Translations under genes and position numbers: made by a program | Shown here: positions 1 through 6,763 of the stretch, one piece after another | Layout: each line of letters begins with the position of its first letter | Numbering within the stretch: position 1 is the first letter of the stretch | The notes under the pieces: generated by a model | Database searches by the model: none | Told to the model about the DNA's origin: nothing | Seen by the model: the letters and a program-made list of their open reading frames with translations, nothing else | Source of the DNA: Mucilaginibacter sp. JRF | Lineage (GTDB): Bacteria; Bacteroidota; Bacteroidia; Sphingobacteriales; Sphingobacteriaceae | Reading direction: 5' to 3' | NCBI RefSeq assembly: GCF_015223065.1 | Contig: NZ_JADFBY010000013.1 | Span: 1-64,000 of the forward strand | DNA length: 64,000 bases

Positions 1-1
1 A

Positions 2-55
2 AGCTCTGCCGATGCTAAAGCCGGTGATAAAAAAGATGTTTCTTCTGCCGACTAA
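2..55 (+). CDS. C-terminal end of a small protein (partial)
   Basis: The window opens inside an open frame that codes for 17 residues and stops at TAA 53-55. The visible tail is Ser, Ala, Asp and Lys rich and ends in D-V-S-S-A-D. The next small gene ends in a very similar D-I-S-T-A-D, so the two may be tandem relatives. Nothing more can be said about function because the start lies outside the window. Confidence 0.5.
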   Translation, partial: SSADAKAGDKKDVSSAD

Positions 56-106
56 TTACATATCGATCACAATACCTTTTATCTACATATACAATAAAAA
101 CAAACA

Positions 107-277
107 ATGAAAAAGTACATCATAGCCGCAGCCATCATATTAACATCAGGCATTACTGCATGGTCATTCAATAAAAAATCTGAAGTGGCATCTGAGCAAA
201 TTATCAAGATAGAGAAATCAACATCAACTGAGAAAGCTCCGGGTAACGCTGTTCGTGATATTTCAACTGCTGACTGA
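107..277 (+). CDS. small exported or membrane-anchored peptide, 56 aa
   Basis: ATG 107 to TGA 275-277. The N-terminus (MKK followed by about 15 hydrophobic residues ending near TAWS) looks like a signal peptide or single membrane anchor. A short polar, Lys/Glu/Ser-rich tail follows and ends in D-I-S-T-A-D. I do not recognise the family. It lies 51 bp after the previous small frame and both end in a D-[VI]-S-[ST]-A-D motif, so they probably belong to one set of tandem small exported proteins. Codon use resembles the neighbours. A hairpin at 321-335 follows it. Confidence 0.5.
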   Translation: MKKYIIAAAIILTSGITAWSFNKKSEVASEQIIKIEKSTSTEKAPGNAVRDISTAD

Positions 278-320
278 TCTTGTTAATACCGATCAACCTG
301 TACATATATTATATATACCG

Positions 321-335
321 ATGGCGCGACGCCAT
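321..335 (+). terminator. weak stem-loop after the small peptide gene
   Basis: ATGGCG and CGCCAT pair around a 3-nt loop. There is no U-tract behind it, so it is a weak terminator candidate or a 3'-end stabilising hairpin. Confidence 0.2.
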
Positions 336-378
336 TGAGGCTAATTGAAAAACAACATGGTTTAAAAGCAACTTACGC

Positions 379-386
379 TATATTTG
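379..386 (+). promoter_or_regulatory. -7 box of the M20 peptidase gene
   Basis: TATATTTG matches the Bacteroidetes -7 consensus TAnnTTTG. I see no clear -33 TTTG at the expected distance. Transcription would begin near 393, giving a leader of about 12 nt to ATG 405. The in-frame TTG at 384 falls inside this box, which argues against it as the start codon. Confidence 0.4.
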
Positions 387-404
387 CTGCAAATACATTT
401 ATTT

Positions 405-1775
405 ATGTCATTCATAAAAAATTATGTTGCGCAGCATGAGCAGCGAATGCTTGATGAACTGTTTGACCTGTTGCGCTATCCATCTGTTAGCGCAGACCCG
501 AAATATAAAGCCGACGTTTTAAAAACAGCCGAGTTTGTTGCAACTAAGCTGATTGAAGCCGGTGCCGAAAATGTAGAAGTATGCCAAACTGCCGGCTACC
601 CTATTGTTTACGGTGAAAAAATTATTGATGCCGCCAAACCAACGGTTTTGGTTTACGGGCATTACGATGTGCAACCCCCGGACCCACTTGAACTGTGGGA
701 AACTCCTCCATTTGAACCAACCATACGCGATGGTAAAATATTTGCCCGCGGCGCCTGCGATGACAAAGGCCAGTTTTACATGCACGTAAAAGCCTTTGAG
801 CTGATGATGCAGACCAACAGCCTGCCCTGCAATATCAAATTTATGATAGAGGGTGAGGAAGAAGTAGGATCTGACAACCTGGGCGACTTTGTTAAGCAAA
901 ACAAGAATAAACTTAAGGCCGACGTGGTGCTGATATCAGATACGGCGATGATCAGCATGGAACACCCATCGCTTGAAACCGGTTTACGTGGCCTCTCATA
1001 CCTCGAAGTTGAGGTTACCGGCCCTAACCGCGATCTGCATTCGGGTGTTTATGGTGGCGCTGTGGCCAACCCGGCAACCATTCTGACTAAAATGATAGCT
1101 TCTCTGCATGATGATAATAACCGCATTGCCATCCCCGGATTTTATGATGATGTAATAAACCTGAGCGATGCCGAACGTGATGCCCTGAACAGCGCGCCTT
1201 ATGATGATGCTGAATACAAGGCCGACCTTGGCGTTAACGAGCTTTGGGGCGAAAACGGCTACTCAACCTTTGAGCGTACCGGCACCCGCCCTACCCTTGA
1301 GGTGAACGGCATTTGGGGCGGTTATATTGGCGAAGGTGCCAAAACCGTGCTGCCATCAAAAGCGAGCGCCAAAATATCAATGCGTTTGGTACCTAATCAG
1401 GGGTCGGCAAAGATCACTAAGCTATTTACCGATCACTTTTTGAGCATTGCCCCTCCATCAGTTAAAGTAAAGGTAACCCCGCATCATGGTGGCGAACCGG
1501 TGGTAACCCCTACTGATAGTGTGGCTTACAAGGCGGCACAACAAGCCATTGCCGAATCGTTCGGGAAAGAGCCTATACCAACTCGTGGCGGCGGCAGTAT
1601 ACCTATTGTAGCTTTATTTGAGGCCGAGCTTGGTATAAAAACAGTACTGATGGGTTTTGGCCTGGATAGCGACAACCTGCACTCGCCAAACGAAAAGTAT
1701 GATATTGCCAACTATTTTAAAGGCATTGAAACCATACCGCTGTTTTATAAATATTTTGATGAATTGAGCAAATAA
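405..1775 (+). CDS. M20 family metallodipeptidase
   Basis: A 456-residue zinc aminoacyl-dipeptidase of the M20 (CNDP/PepV-like) family, which cleaves dipeptides, probably in the cytosol since no signal peptide is present. Visible motifs are G-H-Y-D-V-Q-P (His86, Asp88), R-G-A-C-D-D-K-G (bridging Asp119), E-G-E-E-E-V-G-S (general base and ligand near Glu152-Glu153) and S-G-V-Y-G-G-A-V-A-N-P of the dimerisation lid. Length is normal for CNDP-type enzymes. I chose ATG 405 over the upstream TTG because the TTG lies within a -7 promoter box. The gene is monocistronic and convergent with marR; a shared hairpin terminator separates them. Exact substrate is not deducible. Confidence 0.9.
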   Translation: MSFIKNYVAQHEQRMLDELFDLLRYPSVSADPKYKADVLKTAEFVATKLIEAGAENVEVCQTAGYPIVYGEKIIDAAKPTVLVYGHYDVQPPDPLELWETPPFEPTIRDGKIFARGACDDKGQFYMHVKAFELMMQTNSLPCNIKFMIEGEEEVGSDNLGDFVKQNKNKLKADVVLISDTAMISMEHPSLETGLRGLSYLEVEVTGPNRDLHSGVYGGAVANPATILTKMIASLHDDNNRIAIPGFYDDVINLSDAERDALNSAPYDDAEYKADLGVNELWGENGYSTFERTGTRPTLEVNGIWGGYIGEGAKTVLPSKASAKISMRLVPNQGSAKITKLFTDHFLSIAPPSVKVKVTPHHGGEPVVTPTDSVAYKAAQQAIAESFGKEPIPTRGGGSIPIVALFEAELGIKTVLMGFGLDSDNLHSPNEKYDIANYFKGIETIPLFYKYFDELSK

Positions 1776-1792
1776 GCTCTCCTTATATAATT

Positions 1793-1826
1793 AACAAAGG
1801 CTCCTGATATATCGGGAGCCTTTGTT
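1793..1826. terminator. bidirectional terminator between the M20 gene and marR
   Basis: Perfect 12-bp arms (AACAAAGGCTCC and its complement) with a 10-nt loop lie between two convergent genes. The AACAAA/TTTGTT ends supply U-rich 3' flanks in both directions. Confidence 0.75.
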
Positions 1827-1836
1827 GTTCATAGCT

Positions 1837-2283
1837 TTATTCTATCAACATAATCAGTAAACTGTCGAATACCGGCTTATCTTTCACCACATTTTTAAAG
1901 AACGCGTCATCCACTTGCTGAACAATGTGATAAGCCTCTCTAAGAGTTTGTGTACCTTTATCAGTAATTTTTAATTGCTTGGCACGGCTATCGTCCGGGT
2001 CTTTTACTCTTTCAATGATGTGTTTTTTTTCTAAAGTAATTAAAACTTTAGAAGTCATCATTTTATCGGTATTAGCGTAATCAGCCAATTGTTGCTGGGT
2101 AACTGTTTGTTTTTTGCCTAACCAATAAATACCCGCCATTAAAGAGAATTGAGTTAGCGTGAGCCCTATTTTTCCTAATGCCCTGTTCATCTTTAACTGC
2201 CATTGCATGGTAACCTGCCAAAGTAAATAGCCGCTATTTTCTTCAGGTTCGATGTATGAGAATATTTGCGATTGTTGATCCAT
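1837..2283 (-). CDS. MarR family transcriptional regulator
   Basis: A 148-residue winged-helix DNA-binding protein. The core T-Q-Q-Q-L-A-D-Y followed by M-T-S-K-V-L-I-T-L-E-K-K is the MarR recognition helix, and D-P-D-D-S-R-A-K-Q-L-K-I-T is the wing. MarR proteins are dimers that usually repress their own operon and release on binding a small ligand. I chose ATG 2283, which follows the EVE stop by one base (TAA-C-ATG); an in-frame ATG at 2295 would overlap it. It is the last gene of a VOC-EVE-marR operon headed by a 28-bp palindrome at 3087-3114, the likely autoregulatory operator. The inducer is unknown. Confidence 0.85.
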   Translation of the reverse strand: MDQQSQIFSYIEPEENSGYLLWQVTMQWQLKMNRALGKIGLTLTQFSLMAGIYWLGKKQTVTQQQLADYANTDKMMTSKVLITLEKKHIIERVKDPDDSRAKQLKITDKGTQTLREAYHIVQQVDDAFFKNVVKDKPVFDSLLIMLIE

Positions 2284-2284
2284 G

Positions 2285-2707
2285 TTACTTATCATGCATT
2301 TGTGATTCAATCAAATCAAAATCATGCTTATGTATCTCGAATAAACCTGTCCTGAAAATATAGCCCCACTTCTCTTTATTTTCAATAAATTCAAGACGGT
2401 TAATTAGCGGTCTGATTTCGGCTTCGTTACCTTCCAGGTATTCGGCTTTACGGCGATAGGGTTTAAAATTTGCTGAAACTTCATATTGAAAAATGTTATC
2501 GTCAGCTAATACCGCAAGAGCAACAAAACGTTGGCACAAATCCTTTTGCCCGTAAATTTCTTTTCCGGCATAAAATAAAATCTTATCCCCGGCGCTCATT
2601 CTCTTTAACGGGCCCTCTTTGCCATGGTTAACTTGTACTACACCTGCCTTAGCGCCATCAAGAGCATGATCTCGTGATGTTACCACTACCCAATATCTTG
2701 TTGCCAT
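2285..2707 (-). CDS. EVE domain protein (UPF0310)
   Basis: A 140-residue single EVE domain, starting M-A-T-R-Y-W-V-V-V-T-S-R-D-H and containing the K-I-L-F-Y-A-G core and a Y-R-R-K segment typical of the UPF0310 group. EVE domains are PUA-like folds thought to bind modified bases in RNA or DNA. The start overlaps the VOC stop (TAATG), so the two are translationally coupled, and marR follows after one base. The pairing with a VOC enzyme and MarR suggests an inducible stress or detoxification operon, but that is inference. Confidence 0.8.
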   Translation of the reverse strand: MATRYWVVVTSRDHALDGAKAGVVQVNHGKEGPLKRMSAGDKILFYAGKEIYGQKDLCQRFVALAVLADDNIFQYEVSANFKPYRRKAEYLEGNEAEIRPLINRLEFIENKEKWGYIFRTGLFEIHKHDFDLIESQMHDK

Positions 2708-3078
2708 TAATCTTCTGTTGTTTCCTGTAGAGTAATTGCATAACCATCAGGATCAGATATAACCAGGATTCTTCCGAAAGGTGTTGGATGTATATCCTTA
2801 ACAATAGTGATCTTACCTGCATTCTTCTCCAAAAATTTATCCAGGTTTCCTATTCCAAACCATACCGCCACTCCCCAACCAAGCAGATTGGCTTTTGAAA
2901 GTTCGATCATCGGTTTTCTGATAGCAAAAGCGGCTCCGTTCTTTTGCTCAAACACCATAGCATCAGGTGGAGATTTTAAAACCGGTTTAAAGTTTAATAT
3001 CTCGGTATAAAATTTCCCGGATATTTCAAGATCAGATACTTGTAGTGAAACAAAACTAAGTTGTGTTGGATTTGACAT
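2707..3078 (-). CDS. VOC superfamily (glyoxalase/bleomycin-resistance-like) protein
   Basis: A 123-residue vicinal-oxygen-chelate protein with two beta-alpha-beta-beta-beta halves. It opens L-S-F-V-S-L-Q-V-S-D-L-E-I-S-G-K-F-Y and ends F-G-R-I-L-V-I-S-D-P-D-G-Y-A-I-T-L-Q-E. VOC members include glyoxalases, dioxygenases and antibiotic-binding proteins; the substrate cannot be told from sequence. It is the first gene of the VOC-EVE-marR operon, and the operator-like palindrome lies only 8 bp upstream of its ATG, so it is probably the most strongly regulated member. Confidence 0.8.
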   Translation of the reverse strand: MSNPTQLSFVSLQVSDLEISGKFYTEILNFKPVLKSPPDAMVFEQKNGAAFAIRKPMIELSKANLLGWGVAVWFGIGNLDKFLEKNAGKITIVKDIHPTPFGRILVISDPDGYAITLQETTED

Positions 3079-3086
3079 AATTTTTA

Positions 3087-3114
3087 TAATTTAGTAGTTG
3101 CGACTACTAAATTA
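3087..3114 (-). promoter_or_regulatory. palindromic operator of the VOC-EVE-marR operon
   Basis: Two perfect 12-bp arms (TAATTTAGTAGT and ACTACTAAATTA) flank TGCG, 8 bp before the first ATG of an operon that encodes a MarR protein. MarR dimers typically bind such palindromes, so this is probably the autoregulatory site. The assignment rests on position and symmetry. Confidence 0.6.
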
Positions 3115-3182
3115 AATCTTCTTTTCATCAAATCCTATTTCTCTCTAAAATTTGTTCAATGAATTATCTTAAATGACAAATG

Positions 3183-4295
3183 TTACTCTACCGTAAACCG
3201 TTCGCAATTCGCCAAAAAGCTTTCATCAGCATCGGCACCAATGCCGGGGGTGTCATCTATGTTTAAATAATAGCCATCGTATTTAACTCCGCCAACGCAT
3301 GGGTCCGCAAGGTGGCCGAGCATGCAGGTGTCCATGTCGTAAAATTTGATGTTCGGGCTTGAATAGGCAAAGTGTAGCTTAGCGCTCAGGCCTATGCGGC
3401 TTTCGAGCATGCCGCCCATCATGCAGGGAGTATTTCGTTCGGCGGCGGTATCATGTATCTTTTTTGCTTCGAGCATTCCGCCCGATTTGGAGAACTTAAT
3501 ATTTACGTAATGGCACGATCCGCTTTCTATCTGCCTGCGGGCATCATGGTGGTTATACACACTTTCATCGGCCATTATTTTTACCGGAGATAGTTGCATC
3601 AGTTCGGGCAGGCGATCATCATACCAGGTACGCATGGGTTGTTCGCAGAACTCAATACCATACGGTGCAATGCCCGATAAGGCATAAATGGCATCATCAA
3701 AGCTCCATCCTTGGTTGGCATCAACACGAATGCGCATGGTATATCCTACCGCGTGTCGTATCTGCTTAATTCGCTCTACATCACTAACAGCATCTTTACC
3801 AAGCTTCACCTTTAATATAGTAGCGCCGGTGGCCTTAAAATGCTTGGCTTTTTGAGCCATAGCCTCGGGTGTGTTTATGCCGATGGTGATATCCGTTTCA
3901 ATATCGCGCACTGCTCCGCCTAAAAACTTATACAATGGTAAACCAGCATGTTTGGCGGCAATATCATACAGCGCCATATCAAAGGCACTTTTTATGGTGG
4001 TGTTGCCGGCGGTAAAGCTATGCAGTTGTTGCATGCGTGCTTCAATATCAAGCGCATTCTGCCTTATCCATAACCGGGCAAATTCGCGCGCCATAACCAA
4101 ACAGGTATCCTGCGTTTCACCTACGATCATGGGGAAAGCCGAGCACTCACCCACCCCGTAAAAACCGGCATCGGTATGTATACGGATAAAAACATTTTGG
4201 GCGTGATCCATAGTGCCCGTCGCGATGCTGAAGGGCTCCATGGGTATACTGAAACGATAGATATCTATCTTACTGATCAATAGCTGGTCTTTCAA
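3183..4295 (-). CDS. dipeptide epimerase (enolase superfamily)
   Basis: A 370-residue enolase-superfamily enzyme of the muconate-lactonizing subgroup. Visible catalytic parts are the K-V-K pair (Lys162, Lys164), metal ligands Asp192 (D-A-N-Q-G-W), Glu218 (C-E-Q-P) and Asp243 (A-D-E-S), the second-face Lys268/Lys270, and a late D-M-D pair (Asp320, Asp322). In known dipeptide epimerases the D-x-D pair contacts the substrate alpha-amino group, supporting L-Ala-D/L-Glu-type epimerisation in murein peptide recycling, though specificity varies. The start at 4295 is TTG (no in-frame ATG upstream); it keeps the first beta strand intact. The M20 dipeptidase nearby fits the same dipeptide metabolism. 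Confidence 0.8.
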   Translation of the reverse strand: MKDQLLISKIDIYRFSIPMEPFSIATGTMDHAQNVFIRIHTDAGFYGVGECSAFPMIVGETQDTCLVMAREFARLWIRQNALDIEARMQQLHSFTAGNTTIKSAFDMALYDIAAKHAGLPLYKFLGGAVRDIETDITIGINTPEAMAQKAKHFKATGATILKVKLGKDAVSDVERIKQIRHAVGYTMRIRVDANQGWSFDDAIYALSGIAPYGIEFCEQPMRTWYDDRLPELMQLSPVKIMADESVYNHHDARRQIESGSCHYVNIKFSKSGGMLEAKKIHDTAAERNTPCMMGGMLESRIGLSAKLHFAYSSPNIKFYDMDTCMLGHLADPCVGGVKYDGYYLNIDDTPGIGADADESFLANCERFTVE

Positions 4296-4352
4296 AGTGG
4301 TAATGTTTATCTGCTAAAATAAAGTAATAAAATTCACAGCCAAATAAACTTG

Positions 4353-4383
4353 TTTGCACATTAACACATTTGCGTTATATTTG
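4353..4383 (+). promoter_or_regulatory. promoter of the DUF4290-murA operon
   Basis: TTTG at 4353-4356, a 19-bp spacer and TATATTTG at 4376-4383 match the Bacteroidetes sigma consensus exactly. The -7 box sits inside a 10-bp direct repeat (ATTTGCGTTA at 4368-4377 and 4379-4388). The leader would be about 90 nt. Confidence 0.7.
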
Positions 4384-4482
4384 CGTTACTACAAGAAGAA
4401 TTATTGATACAACTTGTCATTTTTAGTCCGGCTGCTGTTTAAGCGCTACGGGCTGCAATTAAATTTTCATTCATAATAATAC

Positions 4483-5202
4483 ATGGCTTTTACCACTTTG
4501 CCTGCCGAGTTTGATTATAACTCAACAAGGAATAAACTCATATTGTCTGAATATGGCCGTAATGTTCAGAACATGGTTAAATATATATGCAATTTGCCCA
4601 GCAAGGAGGAACGTAACCGCTACGCACAAGTGGTTATTGACCTGATGGGTTTTTTAAACCCTCACCTGCGCGATGTTGCCGACTTTAAACACAAACTTTG
4701 GGATCACCTGCACATTATATCTGACTATAAGATAGATGTTGACTCGCCATACCCGAAACCAACTCCGGAATCAATCCACATAAAACCACAGCCGCTTAAC
4801 TACCCCAACCAGCGTATACGTGCCAAGCACTATGGCAAAACCATTGAGCTGATGATTGAGCGCGCCAAAGCTATTGAGGAGCCTGAGCGCAAACGCCACA
4901 TGGTACAATCAATTGCCAACTTTATGAAGATGGCCTACGTACAGTGGAACAAAGATTCGGTATCTGACGAGATCATCCTTAACGATCTGGCCAGCATGTC
5001 GCGCGGAGAGTTGAAACTTGATGACAACATCAACCTTAACAAAGTTGAATACCGTACCAACCCGATTAACAATCAAAATGCACGCGGCAAAAGCAACAAC
5101 CAAAACAACCGTGGCCGTAGCAATAACAACAGTGGCGGCGGCCCGCGCAACAACAACCAAAACAACCGCAATCGCAATAATAGCGGCGGTCGCAAATATT
5201 AA
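4483..5202 (+). CDS. DUF4290 family protein with an Asn/Gly/Arg-rich tail
   Basis: A 239-residue cytoplasmic protein. Residues 1 to about 185 match the DUF4290 family as I know it (D-Y-N-S-T-R-N-K-L near the start, a conserved N-L-P-S-K-E-E-R-N-R-Y stretch, P-Y-P-K-P in the middle), of unknown function. The last 45 or so residues are low complexity, made almost only of Asn, Gly, Arg, Gln and Ser with R-G, R-N-N and G-G-R units, like RNA-binding RGG tails. It lies just before murA, an order I recall in related genomes, so it may have a role in envelope synthesis or cell growth. Confidence 0.75.
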   Translation: MAFTTLPAEFDYNSTRNKLILSEYGRNVQNMVKYICNLPSKEERNRYAQVVIDLMGFLNPHLRDVADFKHKLWDHLHIISDYKIDVDSPYPKPTPESIHIKPQPLNYPNQRIRAKHYGKTIELMIERAKAIEEPERKRHMVQSIANFMKMAYVQWNKDSVSDEIILNDLASMSRGELKLDDNINLNKVEYRTNPINNQNARGKSNNQNNRGRSNNNSGGGPRNNNQNNRNRNNSGGRKY

Positions 5203-5257
5203 GCGCTAAAACTTCAGTCTTTTTTTATTTTTGAACCGAGAAAACTTTTTAAGGGTG

Positions 5258-5277
5258 GGCAAGGTATTAACCTTGCC
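5258..5277 (+). other. stem-loop in the DUF4290-murA gap
   Basis: GGCAAGGT and ACCTTGCC pair perfectly around ATTA, 27 nt before the murA ATG. There is no U-tract after it, so it is more likely a leader hairpin or mRNA processing element than a terminator. Confidence 0.4.
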
Positions 5278-5304
5278 ATACCTGTTTATTACCAACACTA
5301 ATTT

Positions 5305-6612
5305 ATGAAGAACGCATTTGAAATAATTGGCGGCAAAAAACTTAAAGGCGAAATTGTACCGCAGGGCGCAAAGAACGAGTCGCTGCAAATAATTTCGGCC
5401 GTACTTTTAACGGAAGAAAAAGTTACCATAAGCAACATCCCTGATATTGTGGATGTTAATAAGCTGATAGAATTACTGGGCGATATGGGTGTTACCATTG
5501 AGCGCCTGTCTGAAGATACTTATACATTCGAGGCCAGGAATATCGATCTGAACTTCTTTCAGTCAGATACCTTTAAGGCTAAGGGCGGCAGTCTTCGCGG
5601 CTCTATCATGATTGTAGGCCCGTTATTGGCCCGCTTTGGCAAGGCGGCCATCCCGAAACCGGGTGGCGATAAAATTGGCCGTCGCCGTTTGGATACCCAC
5701 TTCCTGGGTTTTGAAAAACTGGGCGCGCGCTTTAACTACGATACTACCGAAGAATTCTTTAACGTTGATGCATCAAACCTGCAAGGCACTTACATATTGC
5801 TTGATGAGGCATCAGTAACCGGTACCGCCAACATAGTAATGGCTGCCGTATTAGCCAAAGGCACCACCACTATTTACAACGCCGCCTGCGAGCCTTACCT
5901 GCAACAGCTGTGTAAAATGCTTAACCGAATGGGCGCTAAAATTAGCGGCATAGGCTCAAACCTGCTTACCATTGAAGGTGTTGAGCGTTTGGGTGGTACC
6001 GAGCACCGCATGTTGCCCGATATGATCGAGATAGGCTCGTTCATTGGTTTGGCTGCCATGACAGGCTCTGAGATCACCATTAAGGATGTTCATTATAAAG
6101 AGTTGGGTATTATACCCGAAGTATTTAAACGCCTGGGTATTAAAATGGAGCTGCGTGGCGATGATATATTTATCCCCGAGCAGGATCATTACGAGATAGA
6201 TACCTTTATTGATGGATCGATACTTACCGTTGCCGATGCACCCTGGCCAGGCTTTACCCCCGATCTGTTGAGCATTGTATTGGTAGTAGCTACACAAGCG
6301 AAAGGATCAGTATTAATACATCAAAAAATGTTTGAGAGTCGCTTGTTCTTTGTGGACAAGCTGCTGGATATGGGCGCTAACATCATCCTGTGCGATCCGC
6401 ACCGTGCTACCGTTATTGGTTTAGATAAACGCATACAACTGCGTGGTATCTCCATGACCTCGCCTGATATTCGTGCCGGGGTATCATTATTGATCGCGGC
6501 ATTATCGGCAAAAGGTAAATCAACCATTTACAACATTGAACAAATTGAGCGTGGCTACCAGCATATTGATAAAAGGCTGATAGCATTAGGCGCTGATATA
6601 AAACGCATATAA
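5305..6612 (+). CDS. murA: UDP-N-acetylglucosamine 1-carboxyvinyltransferase (MurA), Asp variant
   Basis: 435 residues. It transfers enolpyruvate from PEP to UDP-GlcNAc, the first committed step of peptidoglycan synthesis, in the cytosol. The N-terminal K-N-E-S motif and the whole two-domain EPSP-like fold are visible. The catalytic loop reads P-G-G-D-K-I-G-R-R-R-L-D-T-H, where E. coli has P-G-G-C-T-I-G-A-R-P-V-D-L-H; Asp122 therefore replaces Cys115, the residue alkylated by fosfomycin. Asp variants are active in other bacteria and are fosfomycin resistant. Likely co-transcribed with DUF4290 (102-bp gap, promoter at 4353). Confidence 0.95.
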   Translation: MKNAFEIIGGKKLKGEIVPQGAKNESLQIISAVLLTEEKVTISNIPDIVDVNKLIELLGDMGVTIERLSEDTYTFEARNIDLNFFQSDTFKAKGGSLRGSIMIVGPLLARFGKAAIPKPGGDKIGRRRLDTHFLGFEKLGARFNYDTTEEFFNVDASNLQGTYILLDEASVTGTANIVMAAVLAKGTTTIYNAACEPYLQQLCKMLNRMGAKISGIGSNLLTIEGVERLGGTEHRMLPDMIEIGSFIGLAAMTGSEITIKDVHYKELGIIPEVFKRLGIKMELRGDDIFIPEQDHYEIDTFIDGSILTVADAPWPGFTPDLLSIVLVVATQAKGSVLIHQKMFESRLFFVDKLLDMGANIILCDPHRATVIGLDKRIQLRGISMTSPDIRAGVSLLIAALSAKGKSTIYNIEQIERGYQHIDKRLIALGADIKRI

Positions 6613-6638
6613 CATAACCGACTAATTAGGTTATAACG

Positions 6639-6703
6639 AGGGCTGAGCTGTTGATTGAAGGGATGATGGATAACCTACCCCGACAGTCGGCAAGTTCAGC
6701 CCT
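6639..6703 (+). terminator. branched hairpin terminator after murA
   Basis: AGGGCTGA (6639-6646) pairs with TCAGCCCT (6696-6703), followed by TTATTATTT. A second small hairpin (CCGA-CAG-TCGG) sits inside the 49-nt loop, giving a branched structure. The long loop makes this less certain than a simple terminator. Confidence 0.4.
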
Positions 6704-6763
6704 TTATTATTTGGTAAATAGCGAACTTAAATATTAACTTTATCAAACCAGTTTTAACCACGC

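Noticed and set aside
384-404. Upstream start (TTG 384) for the M20 peptidase
   Set aside because: The TTG lies in a consensus -7 box; ATG 405 gives the standard N-terminus.
4883-5160. Minus-strand frame opposite the DUF4290 tail
   Set aside because: Val/Ala-rich shadow of the Asn/Gly/Arg repeats on the other strand.
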